Origin: Planctomycetota bacterium
GTDB lineage: Bacteria > Planctomycetota > Phycisphaerae > WQYP01
DNA: 7,868 nt
Assembly: GCA_021795535.1 (NCBI GenBank)
Contig: JAJYPG010000045.1
Coordinates: 1-7,868 of the forward strand
Direction of reading: 5' to 3'
This document shows, one piece after another, positions 1 through 7,139 of this stretch. The position numbers and the translations under genes were made by a program. The notes under the pieces are model-generated. The model was not told the origin of the DNA. It made no database searches and was given only the letters and a program-made list of their open reading frames with translations. The stretch's first letter is position 1, and the number at the start of each line of letters is the position of its first letter.

Positions 1-570
1 ACGCATTGGGCGGATTCGATTGATTAGACGGGCCATCTGGCTTACATCGCCGCTGGAGTCCTTGATTCCGACAACACGCGGAAATTCCTCCGCCAGCCGA
101 CGCACAGTATCAACCTCAATGGGGGTGGCCAAAGCTGGAATATTATACAGCGTGATATCAATGGGACTATTCCGCGCAATTTCAGCAAAATACGCATACA
201 CGCCTTCCTGGCTGGGGCGAAAATAAAACGGTGCGACAATGGCCACCGCACGGGCACCATAACCAAGATAACACTCGCACGCGGCAATCGTCTCCCGAAC
301 ATTCGCTTCGGCGGCACCGGCTAGCACCGGAATATTCTTCGGGGCGCATTCCTCACAGACAATGCGCACGATTTCTCGGCGTTCTTCAACATTAAATCGT
401 GTAAACTCACCGGTTGAGCCGTTGGGATATAAACCATGCACACCCCGATCGATCAGCCACTGAACATATCGGCGAAGCTCCGATTCATTAATAGAACCGT
501 CGGCCAGAAGAGGAACCACATTGGGAGTGAAGATTCCTTGAATAGGTTGCTTGAGAGGTGATATTTTCAT
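1..570 (-). CDS. DapA/NanA-family lyase or aldolase (partial, C-terminus outside window)
   Basis: Class I aldolase of the dihydrodipicolinate synthase / N-acetylneuraminate lyase / 2-keto-3-deoxy sugar acid aldolase superfamily, a cytoplasmic TIM barrel using a lysine Schiff base. I translated 190 codons from ATG 570-568 to the window edge. Visible are GSTGEF at residues 51-56 (the family's substrate carboxylate-binding GxTGE), the catalytic tyrosine in YNIP (Tyr142) and the Schiff-base lysine in GIKDSSG (Lys170). About a third of a normal 290-300 aa protein is missing. AAGGAG lies 8 nt upstream of the ATG. YNIPALA resembles neuraminate lyases and ketodeoxy-sugar-acid aldolases more than true DapA, and no lysine-biosynthesis gene is near, so a catabolic pyruvate-releasing aldolase is more likely than DapA. 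It follows the CoA-transferase gene by 174 nt with a possible weak terminator between. Exact substrate unknown. Confidence 0.9.
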   Translation of the reverse strand, partial: MKISPLKQPIQGIFTPNVVPLLADGSINESELRRYVQWLIDRGVHGLYPNGSTGEFTRFNVEERREIVRIVCEECAPKNIPVLAGAAEANVRETIAACECYLGYGARAVAIVAPFYFRPSQEGVYAYFAEIARNSPIDITLYNIPALATPIEVDTVRRLAEEFPRVVGIKDSSGDVSQMARLINRIRPMR

Positions 571-654
571 TTTAGATGCTCCTTACAGTCGATATTCATA
601 TTGAAAAGACTTACAACAACATCAGCCATAACAGATGGATGACAACACTATAGG

Positions 655-687
655 AAAATTCTCCACCGCCCGTAACCGGGCCAGTGG
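655..687 (-). terminator. possible weak intrinsic terminator after the CoA-transferase gene
   Basis: On the minus strand GCCCG-GTTA-CGGGC forms a perfect 5-bp stem with a 4-nt loop. It is extended by CCAC/GTGG across a small bulge (663-687), and TTTT follows at 658-655. It sits 58 nt after the CoA-transferase stop. The T run is short, so termination may be partial, leaving the aldolase gene in the same operon. Confidence 0.35.
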
Positions 688-744
688 CAGTGGTGTGTGT
701 TCCGGCTGCTGCATAGCACCAAGCTCACGAGTTAAATCCGGTGT

Positions 745-1929
745 TCACGCTGTACTGCCAGCAATATGCACACTTGCGGCTGTTATCGCCGGAATTTCCA
801 TCATTTTACACAATAGCTCGTTGTGCTCGCCGATTTTAGGCGAGCCAACCGACGACTTGAGTACTTGCCCGTCAATGCGCACTGGGCAACGCAAGGTCGT
901 CAGGGCCGCACCGTTCGAGCGTTTGACCTGTTGTATCATATCCAGCACCTTGAAGCCTTCGTGTCGCAAGAGGTCGGACCAGCCCATCACCGGAGCGCAC
1001 CAGACATCCGCCGGTTCCAGAATCGCAAGCCAATGGGTTGTTGTGCCGGTCTTCAATCGCCGGGCGATCAAGCTCTTGATCTCGTCGCGTTTGGCGAATG
1101 TCGCGGCGCGGTCGAAAGCGGCCAACTCCGGCATTTCCAGAAGTGTGGCAAGTTTTTGCAGTGGATTCATGGCGATGGCTAAAAATCCGTCAGCGGTGGC
1201 GTATAGACCATAGGGAGCTCCCAAATAGGCATGGGCGTTATTTACCTGTGCGCGATCCGGCAACTGGCCACCATCATTGAGATGGGTGGTTAGCACTTCA
1301 AATTGAAAATCCAGCAATGCTTCGAGCAGTGAAATCTCCACCATTCCTCCTTTACCGGTTATGCCGCGACGCACCAGACACGCAAGAATTCCCTGCACCA
1401 GATCGGCCCCGGCCAATATGTCGGCAACCGCCAATCCCATCGGAACCGGAGGATCATTATGATCCCCGCTAAGCCACGCCACACCGGAAAGCGACTGAGC
1501 CAGAAGATCCTGTCCCGGCTTGTCGTGCCAGGGGCCGACGTTACCGTAGCCAGTAACCGTGCCATAGATAATTCGCTCATTGAGATTCCGAACGGTCGCA
1601 TAATCCAATCCGAGGCGATCAATGACTCCGGGACGAAAGGTCTGAATCATGACATCGGCACGGGCCACAATTTCACGAACTTGCGCGAGGTCCGAAGGAT
1701 TTTTCAAATTGGCCGAAAAACTCATTTTGTTACGGTTAATGGAATGGAAAAGTGTGGAATCTCCATCCAGTTCCAAATTGCTGATATAAAGTTGGCGACA
1801 AAGGTCGCCTCCATCCGGGCGTTCAATCTTAATCACGCGCGCACCGAGGTCCGCCAGTCGTAACGTGGCGTATGGACCCGCGAGAAATTGGCTGAAATCA
1901 ACCACCGTCATGTTTTCAAGGGGCAACAT
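745..1929 (-). CDS. class III (CaiB/BaiF) CoA-transferase
   Basis: Cytoplasmic family III CoA-transferase, moving CoA from one acyl-CoA to a free carboxylic acid, as in formyl-CoA:oxalate, carnitine or mesaconyl/succinyl-CoA transferases. With start ATG 1929-1927 it has 394 residues, normal for the family. Near the N-terminus is [13 protein letters not shown], then LGARVIKIE, the RPG segment (TFRPGV), YGTVTGYG, and the catalytic aspartate in [11 protein letters not shown] (Asp141), which forms the aspartyl-CoA thioester in characterised members. The reading frame extends to a TTG at 1974, but GGAG at 1941-1938, 8 nt before ATG 1929, and the homologous N-terminus favour 1929. The start overlaps the end of the symporter gene by 22 nt, suggesting translational coupling. 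Acceptor acid unknown; co-occurrence with MaoC hydratases and an aldolase suggests activation of a sugar-derived acid. Confidence 0.93.
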   Translation of the reverse strand: MLPLENMTVVDFSQFLAGPYATLRLADLGARVIKIERPDGGDLCRQLYISNLELDGDSTLFHSINRNKMSFSANLKNPSDLAQVREIVARADVMIQTFRPGVIDRLGLDYATVRNLNERIIYGTVTGYGNVGPWHDKPGQDLLAQSLSGVAWLSGDHNDPPVPMGLAVADILAGADLVQGILACLVRRGITGKGGMVEISLLEALLDFQFEVLTTHLNDGGQLPDRAQVNNAHAYLGAPYGLYATADGFLAIAMNPLQKLATLLEMPELAAFDRAATFAKRDEIKSLIARRLKTGTTTHWLAILEPADVWCAPVMGWSDLLRHEGFKVLDMIQQVKRSNGAALTTLRCPVRIDGQVLKSSVGSPKIGEHNELLCKMMEIPAITAASVHIAGSTA

Positions 1930-3218
1930 GTGAAGTTCTCCAAAGCAAGGGCCGTCAACGGTACCGGGAACCAAAGTGTCGCACGCATCGGCGCAGCAGG
2001 TTTCCCATCCAATGATTTCAGTCCAACCTGTTTCCGCGGGACATCATGAGTACTTTTATGATTCTTCACCGGACCACCGTAAGTGTTGCCGATATAGTTG
2101 CCATAAGTCAAAGCGAATATGCCGATAATCAGCAGCGCCATAGCGGCCACAAAAAGAAATTGTGCCGAACGTCGGCAGCCCCGCCATTCCCGCAACATAA
2201 TGGCAATTAATCCACTGAACAGCACCAGCATCGTCATGTGCATCGACCAGCCGCTGAAATTGTATTTGCCCAAAAACACCTGGCCAAGATTATAGAAAAA
2301 GAACTGCCCGTACCAGAGCAATCCGGTAAGCCCGGCCATTAAGAAATTAAGCCGCAGCTGGCCGCGGCTGTGGCCGGTTGACAGGCGCATGAATTCACGG
2401 GCTGATCCATCTTTCAGGATTACAAAACCGCAGTAGGCCAACGTGGTGATAAACGCCCCACCATTGGCGAAGATATATACAACGTTACCCTGCCATACTC
2501 CGGCACCGTATTTAATGGCTACGTCCGCAATCGGCTGCCCGGCCAAAAGCGCAAAGCTATAAACTGCGGACAGCACGCCCGCAATGAGCGACAAAAGCAA
2601 ACCTTTGGTCAGCGAAAACTTCTGATTGAACGCGGTGGATTTCCGGGCGTATTCTTCAGTGGTTGCCTCGGACGAAGCTTCGATTCCGGGCGTGGAGGGC
2701 ATACTGGGAAGAACCGGGGCACCCTTGCTTAGACCAATTTCTTTGATGCGTCCCGCAGCGCCGGTGACGGCGATACCGATGACACCGATCATAATTCCCA
2801 AAAGGATGTAATTGCCGCCGATTTTCTGAAATGTGGCATCAAGCTTACCTTCCACAAGCAGCGGAATGATTGTTCCCAGAACGCTCGATAAACCAATCGC
2901 AATTGAATAAGTCAGCGAGAAGCCGATGTATCGGATTGAAAGGCCGAATGCCGTGCCACCGATTCCATACGCCATACCTAAGAGGAAAGCGTTACGCATG
3001 GCTGAGGGCGGTGACGCGTGAAGCACGGCCACCAGATGAGGAATCGTCACCGCCGCACCGATGATCGGCAGTACCAGCCAACAGACGAAAGCCTGTACCA
3101 GCCAGTACGTATGCCAAGACCAGCCGCCCACCTTTTTTTGCGGCGTGTAGCAGGTCGAGGCGGAAAGTGCACCTACCCCGTGGTAAAAAGTTCCCAGCAG
3201 CGGATTGGCCTTAATCAT
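1908..3218 (-). CDS. RhaT-like sugar:proton symporter (DMT superfamily)
   Basis: Inner-membrane protein related to the L-rhamnose/H+ symporter RhaT, with about ten hydrophobic helices. Landmarks parallel E. coli RhaT: a start like [18 protein letters not shown], then [12 protein letters not shown] (residues 29-39), [16 protein letters not shown] (84-99), [12 protein letters not shown] (105-116) and [13 protein letters not shown] (300-312), then GWSMHM (323-328). A polar loop at about 160-200, rich in P, S, E and T, is longer than usual. The family homology ends near residue 379; the remaining ~57 residues are a polar, low-hydrophobicity tail not expected in RhaT (E. coli protein 344 aa, here 436). 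Start ATG 3218-3216 has AGGTGAGG upstream. It is probably the uptake step for the sugar used by the cluster. The substrate need not be rhamnose, since RhaT homologues are widely used with other deoxysugars or sugar acids. Confidence 0.88.
   Translation of the reverse strand: MIKANPLLGTFYHGVGALSASTCYTPQKKVGGWSWHTYWLVQAFVCWLVLPIIGAAVTIPHLVAVLHASPPSAMRNAFLLGMAYGIGGTAFGLSIRYIGFSLTYSIAIGLSSVLGTIIPLLVEGKLDATFQKIGGNYILLGIMIGVIGIAVTGAAGRIKEIGLSKGAPVLPSMPSTPGIEASSEATTEEYARKSTAFNQKFSLTKGLLLSLIAGVLSAVYSFALLAGQPIADVAIKYGAGVWQGNVVYIFANGGAFITTLAYCGFVILKDGSAREFMRLSTGHSRGQLRLNFLMAGLTGLLWYGQFFFYNLGQVFLGKYNFSGWSMHMTMLVLFSGLIAIMLREWRGCRRSAQFLFVAAMALLIIGIFALTYGNYIGNTYGGPVKNHKSTHDVPRKQVGLKSLDGKPAAPMRATLWFPVPLTALALENFTCCPLKT
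1938..1941 (-). promoter_or_regulatory. ribosome binding site fixing the CoA-transferase start
   Basis: GGAG on the minus strand, 8 nt before ATG 1929 and inside the 3' end of the symporter gene. It picks ATG 1929 over the upstream in-frame TTG at 1974. Confidence 0.6.
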
Positions 3219-3276
3219 ACACGTTTATCCTCACCTGCCGCACCGGGGCGTCCCTCCCGTCATCAATCCGCGCGGC

Positions 3277-3448
3277 TCAGAATCGACCATATTTCAAATA
3301 CGCTTCCTTGGGATCAACACCCGCAAGAATCGCCTTGCGCACCATACTTTACAGTAGCGATGACTTGCTCCACCCTCGCCACGCATTCCTCCACCAAGGC
3401 CGCGGGAATGACGACCAGCCCATCACAATCGCTCATGATGTAATCGCT
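3277..3448 (-). pseudogene. remnant of an RraA / HMG-aldolase-like gene, C-terminal part, frameshifted
   Basis: Two adjoining minus-strand frames together reproduce the C-terminus of the RraA-like family (4-hydroxy-4-methyl-2-oxoglutarate aldolase / RNase E inhibitor fold). Frame one (3448-3347) encodes SDYIMSDCDGLVVIP and then a helix ending EQVIATVK, matching the family's GDxxxxDxDGVVVIP segment. After one extra base at 3346, frame two (3345-3277) encodes MVRKAILAGV followed by DPKEAYLKYGRF and TGA, the usual ending. A TGA directly precedes the fragment in frame one, and nothing of the N-terminal two thirds is present. It is thus truncated and frameshifted, not a functional gene. It sits 58 nt upstream of the symporter start in the same orientation, so an aldolase gene probably once headed this operon. 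Confidence 0.75.
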
Positions 3449-3462
3449 TCACATCAGGTCAT

Positions 3463-3484
3463 ATATGTTTGCCAATAAACATAT
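3463..3484. promoter_or_regulatory. perfect inverted repeat, probable IclR operator
   Basis: ATATGTTT (3463-3470) and its exact reverse complement AAACATAT (3477-3484), separated by 6 nt. It overlaps the -35 box of the regulator's promoter and lies between the plus-strand iclR-like gene and the minus-strand symporter operon. Octamers TCATATAT repeat directly at 3459-3466 and 3488-3495. IclR-family proteins usually bind palindromes of this size near their own promoters, so autoregulation and control of the divergent operon are inferred. Confidence 0.6.
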
Positions 3485-3498
3485 TGTTCATATATAAT
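3469..3498 (+). promoter_or_regulatory. sigma70-like promoter of the iclR-maoC pair
   Basis: -35 TTGCCA (3469-3474, five of six consensus bases), 18-bp spacer, -10 TATAAT (3493-3498, perfect). A start site about 7 nt downstream would leave a leader of only 10-12 nt that just includes the AGGAG at 3505-3509. Confidence 0.6.
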
Positions 3499-3515
3499 AC
3501 TTTCAGGAGAAGTTT

Positions 3516-4295
3516 ATGTCAAAAGCTCAATCAACACGGTATCCGGCACCAGCACTGGATAAGGGACTTGATGTCCTGGAATTCATGGCCCAGACGATTG
3601 TGCCGCAGTCACAGTCGCAAATCGCCACTGGCCTGAGAAAAAGTCCCCACGAAATTTTTCGCATGGTCACGCGATTGCGGGATCGCGGATATCTAGTGCG
3701 TGATGAAATATCCGAGAAATATGAATTGTCGCTGCGGCTGTTCGAAATGAGCAGGACGCATTCTTCGTTGGAATCACTGACGCGAATCGTTCGTCCCATC
3801 ATGCGGAATTTATCCGATGGCCTGGGGCAATCCTGCCACTTGTCCGTATTGGATGAAGACCATCTCCTGATCGTATGCCAGGCCCTGAGCCCGTTGGCGA
3901 TTTCACTTTCAATTGCGCCGGGATCCGCCTTCGAACCGCTGGCGACCACTTCGGGAAGATTGCTCCTGGGTGTCATGCCGGAGAAGGAACAGGCATCAGC
4001 GCTGGCTCGACAGAAATTGTGGAAGACCGCGCCGTCGGCGCGGCGAAAAGTGTTGCGCACTGTGTTTCGGCTGGCCAGTCGCAACCGTTTTCTTATTTAT
4101 GCCAGCGAACTTGCCCCGGGCGTTACAGATGTGGCAGCCTTCATCGGCAAGCCAGACGGCACGGTGCGTGCCGCGCTTACCGTCAGTTGCATCGGCCATA
4201 ATCCAGCCGCCATTAAACGCGAATCGAAGAAGATTCTTAATGAAGTATTTGCAGCCGTTCACGATATTAATTTGTCCATAGGAGTTTCTGAATGA
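3516..4295 (+). CDS. IclR-family transcriptional regulator
   Basis: DNA-binding regulator of 259 aa, the usual IclR length (about 250-270). The N-terminal winged helix-turn-helix spans about residues 10-72 ([13 protein letters not shown], a recognition region around [21 protein letters not shown], and the wing). The C-terminal GAF-like effector domain spans about 80-255, with [13 protein letters not shown], the family signature-like [12 protein letters not shown], and [15 protein letters not shown] followed by a final helix. AGGAG at 3505-3509 lies 6 nt before ATG 3516. Its stop overlaps the start of the MaoC gene (ATGA), so both are translated together. It probably senses an acid or CoA-pathway intermediate and binds the inverted repeat at 3463-3484. 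The effector cannot be read from the sequence. Confidence 0.92.
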   Translation: MSKAQSTRYPAPALDKGLDVLEFMAQTIVPQSQSQIATGLRKSPHEIFRMVTRLRDRGYLVRDEISEKYELSLRLFEMSRTHSSLESLTRIVRPIMRNLSDGLGQSCHLSVLDEDHLLIVCQALSPLAISLSIAPGSAFEPLATTSGRLLLGVMPEKEQASALARQKLWKTAPSARRKVLRTVFRLASRNRFLIYASELAPGVTDVAAFIGKPDGTVRAALTVSCIGHNPAAIKRESKKILNEVFAAVHDINLSIGVSE

Positions 4296-4789
4296 TAATC
4301 CAATCGCGTTTTTTTGAAGATTACAAAGAGGGGCAATCACGTCAAACCATAGGACGTACAATTACCGAGACCGATGTGGTAATTCATGCCGGGCAGACGG
4401 GTGATTTTTTCCCGCATCACATGGATGCCCACTGGTGTAAGACCCAGCCATTTGGCCAACGCATCGCTCACGGAACACTTGTTTTTTCCATCGCCATCGG
4501 CATGACCGCATCGGAAATCAATCCGGAAGCCATGTCCAAAGGATATGACCGCCTGAGATTCATCAAACCGGTATTCATTGGAGACACAATCAGTGTGACG
4601 ATAACCGTTGTCGCCTGCGGGGATGCAAAGCAGGCGGATTACGGCGTGGTTACCGAGCAGGTGGAAGTCAAAAACAATCGTAATGAAATGGTTCTGGTCT
4701 GCGCGCATCTGCTGATGGTAAAGCGTAAAAAGACAGCATCCTCCTTTCCTGGAAGCGATGATCTGAAGGCCGGTCTGTCACCGGCGTAA
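4292..4789 (+). CDS. MaoC-like hotdog-fold (R)-enoyl-CoA hydratase/dehydratase, intact active site
   Basis: Single-hotdog MaoC-domain protein, 165 aa, expected to hydrate an enoyl-CoA or dehydrate a hydroxyacyl-CoA in the cytoplasm. The hydratase motif is complete: [10 protein letters not shown] carries the catalytic Asp38 and His43 at the standard D-x4-H spacing. It is followed by [13 protein letters not shown] (His60-Gly61), as in R-specific enoyl-CoA hydratases and mesaconyl/itaconyl-CoA hydratases. [16 protein letters not shown] (84-99) is the strand that normally reads R/KF..PV..GD. GGAG at 4281-4284 lies 7 nt before the ATG. Placement beside a regulator and near a CaiB-type transferase suggests it acts on the CoA thioester made by that enzyme. 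A polar tail of about 20 residues follows the domain. Confidence 0.92.
   Translation: MIIQSRFFEDYKEGQSRQTIGRTITETDVVIHAGQTGDFFPHHMDAHWCKTQPFGQRIAHGTLVFSIAIGMTASEINPEAMSKGYDRLRFIKPVFIGDTISVTITVVACGDAKQADYGVVTEQVEVKNNRNEMVLVCAHLLMVKRKKTASSFPGSDDLKAGLSPA
4769..4785. other. stem-loop at the 3' end of the maoC-like gene
   Basis: GCCGGT-CTGTC-ACCGGC: perfect 6-bp stem, 5-nt loop, ending just before the TAA of the plus-strand MaoC gene. No T run follows on either strand, so it is not a classical intrinsic terminator. It may protect the mRNA end in this convergent junction. Confidence 0.4.
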
Positions 4790-4800
4790 TTCGTGCCGCT

Positions 4801-4867
4801 TGACCGGACTTATGCTTCTATGACCGGTGCATCTGCATTCGAGGCGCTTGTGATGGCTCATGACCGG
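4801..4867. repeat. three TGACCGG heptamers spaced by 20 and 40 bp
   Basis: TGACCGG occurs at 4801-4807, 4821-4827 and 4861-4867, in the short gap between the convergent genes and in the last codons of the binding-protein gene. Function unknown; may be chance. Confidence 0.4.
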
Positions 4868-5991
4868 CTCTTTTCATAAACCCTATTCAGATGGTCGATC
4901 GCCGTCCCGCGGTCGTATTGGCCGCGAAGAAAGGAATTGATCACAGTCCCGCCTTCATCTTGAAATTCAAGATAGCCGTCATAGCGGGGACGAACATAAA
5001 CCGCATCAAGCGTGGCACGGGTGGCGCGAAAGAAATCATGAGCGACCGCGTTGCAATGATCGTCGTCCCATGCAATAGCATTCCCCGGCTGGCCCCCGGC
5101 ATCGAAAAAAAGCGTACGCTGGCAATCAGCGGAGGCGATCCAAAAGGCATAATCAACAGCCACATCCTTCGCTTTACCGTGAGCTGACACCGCAATTCCG
5201 GTTCCGCCGATGCACGACCCGTTCGGACCGGAACTTCCCAGAGCGGGGATGTTCGTGAATCGCAGCAAACTCGTCCGATATTCCGCACGGGAATAGTTGG
5301 TATAGCCGTAGCCCAACGGACAATACGCGAATGTATTCTTCATCGACAACCATTCATAGGTTTCAATGGGGTTCATCGTCAGACATTCACGCGGCAGGTA
5401 TTGGGCGAGCATCGCCATTGCGTCCAAGACCGCCAATCCCTCATGACGGTCAATGAGAGGAAGCGTGCCATTGGTGCGGCATGGGGTACCGAGATTGGCG
5501 GCAATGGTGAAGAAACTCATCAAAGCGTCGATAGGCTTGATGGGCCAAAGTACTTTCCCCGCCGCCGCCAGCACGACCACCTCTCTCCATGTGGCGGGTG
5601 GCACCGGAAGAAGGTCGGGCCGGAAGCAGGCGACCTGGGTGGCTGCATCAATGGCCAAAGCCCATTGGTGCCCGTCAAACTGATAGCTTTCGTGTGAGCC
5701 GCCCAAGGATTGTTGTGCCAGCAAACCGAGTTCCGCGCCCCGTCCGACGGTATCCAGTGCAATAAGAGAGCCTTCACGCGCTACAAACCCCACATGCGGA
5801 TGGTCAATGACGATCAGATCATATTCCCGAGCCAGTTGGTCAACAGAAAAATCAGCGAAAGCCTGAAGAGAACGTTTCTCCCATTTTATCTCAATATCCA
5901 CATGACCGCGCGCATACTGGCGCGCAGTGGCAACCATCGGATCGTACCCACGGGAGTGATCCCAGGTCATGCCTTTCAAAACCTGCTTCAT
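4858..5991 (-). CDS. extracellular-solute-binding-protein-like protein lacking a signal peptide
   Basis: 377 aa from ATG 5991-5989. The fold resembles family 1 (sugar/polyamine type) ABC solute-binding proteins: N-terminal LKGMTWDHSRGYDP (residues 6-19) and ARQYARGHVDIEIKWEKRSL, then LIVIDHPHVG (59-68). The C-terminal half has GGTGIAVSAHGKAKDVAVDY, then FWIASADCQRTLFFDAGGQPG, typical of the binding-protein hinge region. No signal peptide or lipobox cysteine exists at this start. The in-frame upstream extension of 16 residues (to 6039) is not hydrophobic and lies inside the preceding gene. ATGA overlap with the oxidoreductase gene and GGAG 5 nt upstream fix the start. No permease or ATPase gene is in the window. 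It may be a cytoplasmic ligand-binding protein or an enzyme re-using this fold, or may partner with an ABC system elsewhere if exported by another route. Confidence 0.82.
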   Translation of the reverse strand: MKQVLKGMTWDHSRGYDPMVATARQYARGHVDIEIKWEKRSLQAFADFSVDQLAREYDLIVIDHPHVGFVAREGSLIALDTVGRGAELGLLAQQSLGGSHESYQFDGHQWALAIDAATQVACFRPDLLPVPPATWREVVVLAAAGKVLWPIKPIDALMSFFTIAANLGTPCRTNGTLPLIDRHEGLAVLDAMAMLAQYLPRECLTMNPIETYEWLSMKNTFAYCPLGYGYTNYSRAEYRTSLLRFTNIPALGSSGPNGSCIGGTGIAVSAHGKAKDVAVDYAFWIASADCQRTLFFDAGGQPGNAIAWDDDHCNAVAHDFFRATRATLDAVYVRPRYDGYLEFQDEGGTVINSFLRGQYDRGTAIDHLNRVYEKSRS

Positions 5992-7061
5992 ATCGTCTCC
6001 GGTATGGGCGTGGCACCATGCGCATCGGATATATAACACGCTTCCACCAGCGCCATGGTTTTCAACGCATCGTCCACCGTGCTGACCAGTTCGGCATCTT
6101 CGCCCGTGATGAAACGCTGCAAATTGGCCATGCGGCCTACAAAGCCATCCGGGAACCAGCGGCCATCAATCGGTATCTGCGTCCACGGCAATTCGCGTGT
6201 TGTAATCTCCACAGTCTCCGGCTTGCCCGTGGGATAGTTCAACAGCAGCCCCAGTGTAACCAACGCCGCACCGTTCATGCCCTGCACGCTGATCGTCGCG
6301 GCCTCATGCTCGGGTCCGAACTCATAGTTGTGGTTCAAAGTCAGACAGCAGCGAATGCCGCTGCCGTAATCCAAGATGGCGCTGGTCCTCGTGCTTTGCA
6401 GCTTGGGAAACGCGGGATGACGCACAGTGCGAGCATACACACCTTTTGGTTCACCCAGAACTGAACGAATCCAGTCGAGGTAATGCACCGAATGCGCTTG
6501 TATCTCGACGCGTTTGAGTTTCTCCAGGAAGGGAAACAACTCCCATGGCGTACGCGTGTTGAGCCGCACTTCGACATCAACGATCTCACCGAGCAACCCC
6601 TGGCTTAGCGCGTCGCGTACCGCCAGCATCATCGGACTGAAACGCAACTGAAAATTGACGGCGGCGATTAATTTGCGTGTGCGACAGGCGTTTTTGATTC
6701 GTTGCGCATCCTGGATATCCGTTCCCAGAGGCTTCTGCAGCAACACTGCCGATCCGGGAGCCAGCGACTGCACCGCCGCGTATTCATGCTCCGGTGGGAT
6801 TGCGATGTCAAAGACGACATCCCGCATCCGGCAGGCATCTTCCATGGAGTCAAATACCCGCTCAATGCCGAACGTCTCAGCGGTTTTTCTTGCCCGTGCG
6901 GGGTCAACATCAAAGATCCCGGCCACAGCCCATCCCGCTTTGCGATATGCTGGTAAATGCGCATCGTTCACGATGCCTCCCGCCCCGACAATCACAATGG
7001 GCCGCGGTCGGCTCGGCTTCGGCCAAGCACACTGGAGAATCGGAATTTCCGTGGCGCACAT
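5988..7061 (-). CDS. Gfo/Idh/MocA-family NAD(P)-dependent oxidoreductase
   Basis: Cytoplasmic dehydrogenase of 357 aa, normal size. The Rossmann domain starts with IVIVGAGGI (residues 22-30) and NDAHLPAYRKAGW. The second strand ends in an acidic loop FDVDPARA (50-57), suggesting NAD+ preference. The conserved catalytic segment is QKPLGTD (Lys110; many relatives read EKP), and HSVHYLDWIRS supplies His193 and Asp196, the second catalytic region. The C-terminal alpha/beta domain follows. The ATG at 7061 is preceded by GGAG at 6-nt spacing. About 20 residues precede the Rossmann strand. It lies downstream of the MaoC-like gene and is coupled by ATGA to the binding-protein gene. Likely oxidises or reduces a sugar, sugar acid or inositol-like compound; substrate undetermined. 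Confidence 0.92.
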   Translation of the reverse strand: MCATEIPILQCAWPKPSRPRPIVIVGAGGIVNDAHLPAYRKAGWAVAGIFDVDPARARKTAETFGIERVFDSMEDACRMRDVVFDIAIPPEHEYAAVQSLAPGSAVLLQKPLGTDIQDAQRIKNACRTRKLIAAVNFQLRFSPMMLAVRDALSQGLLGEIVDVEVRLNTRTPWELFPFLEKLKRVEIQAHSVHYLDWIRSVLGEPKGVYARTVRHPAFPKLQSTRTSAILDYGSGIRCCLTLNHNYEFGPEHEAATISVQGMNGAALVTLGLLLNYPTGKPETVEITTRELPWTQIPIDGRWFPDGFVGRMANLQRFITGEDAELVSTVDDALKTMALVEACYISDAHGATPIPETI

Positions 7062-7085
7062 AAGTGACTCCGTGCTGACACTCTA

Positions 7086-7139
7086 CTATTTCTTTTCCAC
7101 CTGGTCCGTAAACCTGGCCGCATCGCGGTACTTTACCGT
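7086..7139 (-). other. coding-like extension beyond the amber stop of the second MaoC-like gene
   Basis: In frame after TAG 7142-7140, the sequence reads TVKYRDAARFTDQVEKK and then TAG (7088-7086), followed at once by a second TAG. The plus-strand paralogue continues at the same point with LMVKRKK, so this was probably coding, with TAG derived from CAG (Gln) by one transition. Not translated unless read through. Confidence 0.55.

Noticed and set aside
1..570. True dihydrodipicolinate synthase (dapA) for lysine synthesis
   Set aside because: The YNIP context and the catabolic neighbourhood fit a sugar-acid or neuraminate-type lyase better; no amino-acid biosynthesis gene is near.
635..1213. 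192-codon open frame on the plus strand
   Set aside because: Antisense to the CoA-transferase 3' half and intergenic DNA; composition is that of a shadow frame (many S, C, R), with no recognisable motif.
1930..1974. Longer CoA-transferase start at TTG 1974
   Set aside because: ATG 1929 has a GGAG at good spacing and matches the family N-terminus; the 15 extra residues show no family similarity.
3314..3436. Small intact ORF starting MSDCDGLVVIP as a real small protein
   Set aside because: It matches the interior of RraA-like proteins and then leaves that frame at a one-base shift, so it is part of a pseudogene remnant.
3527..4084. 185-codon open frame on the minus strand
   Set aside because: Antisense to the IclR gene, which has clear domain motifs, RBS and promoter; the antisense peptide has none.
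5992..6039. Longer binding-protein start giving 16 more residues
   Set aside because: The extension lies within the oxidoreductase gene, is not a signal peptide, and the ATGA overlap with GGAG supports 5991.
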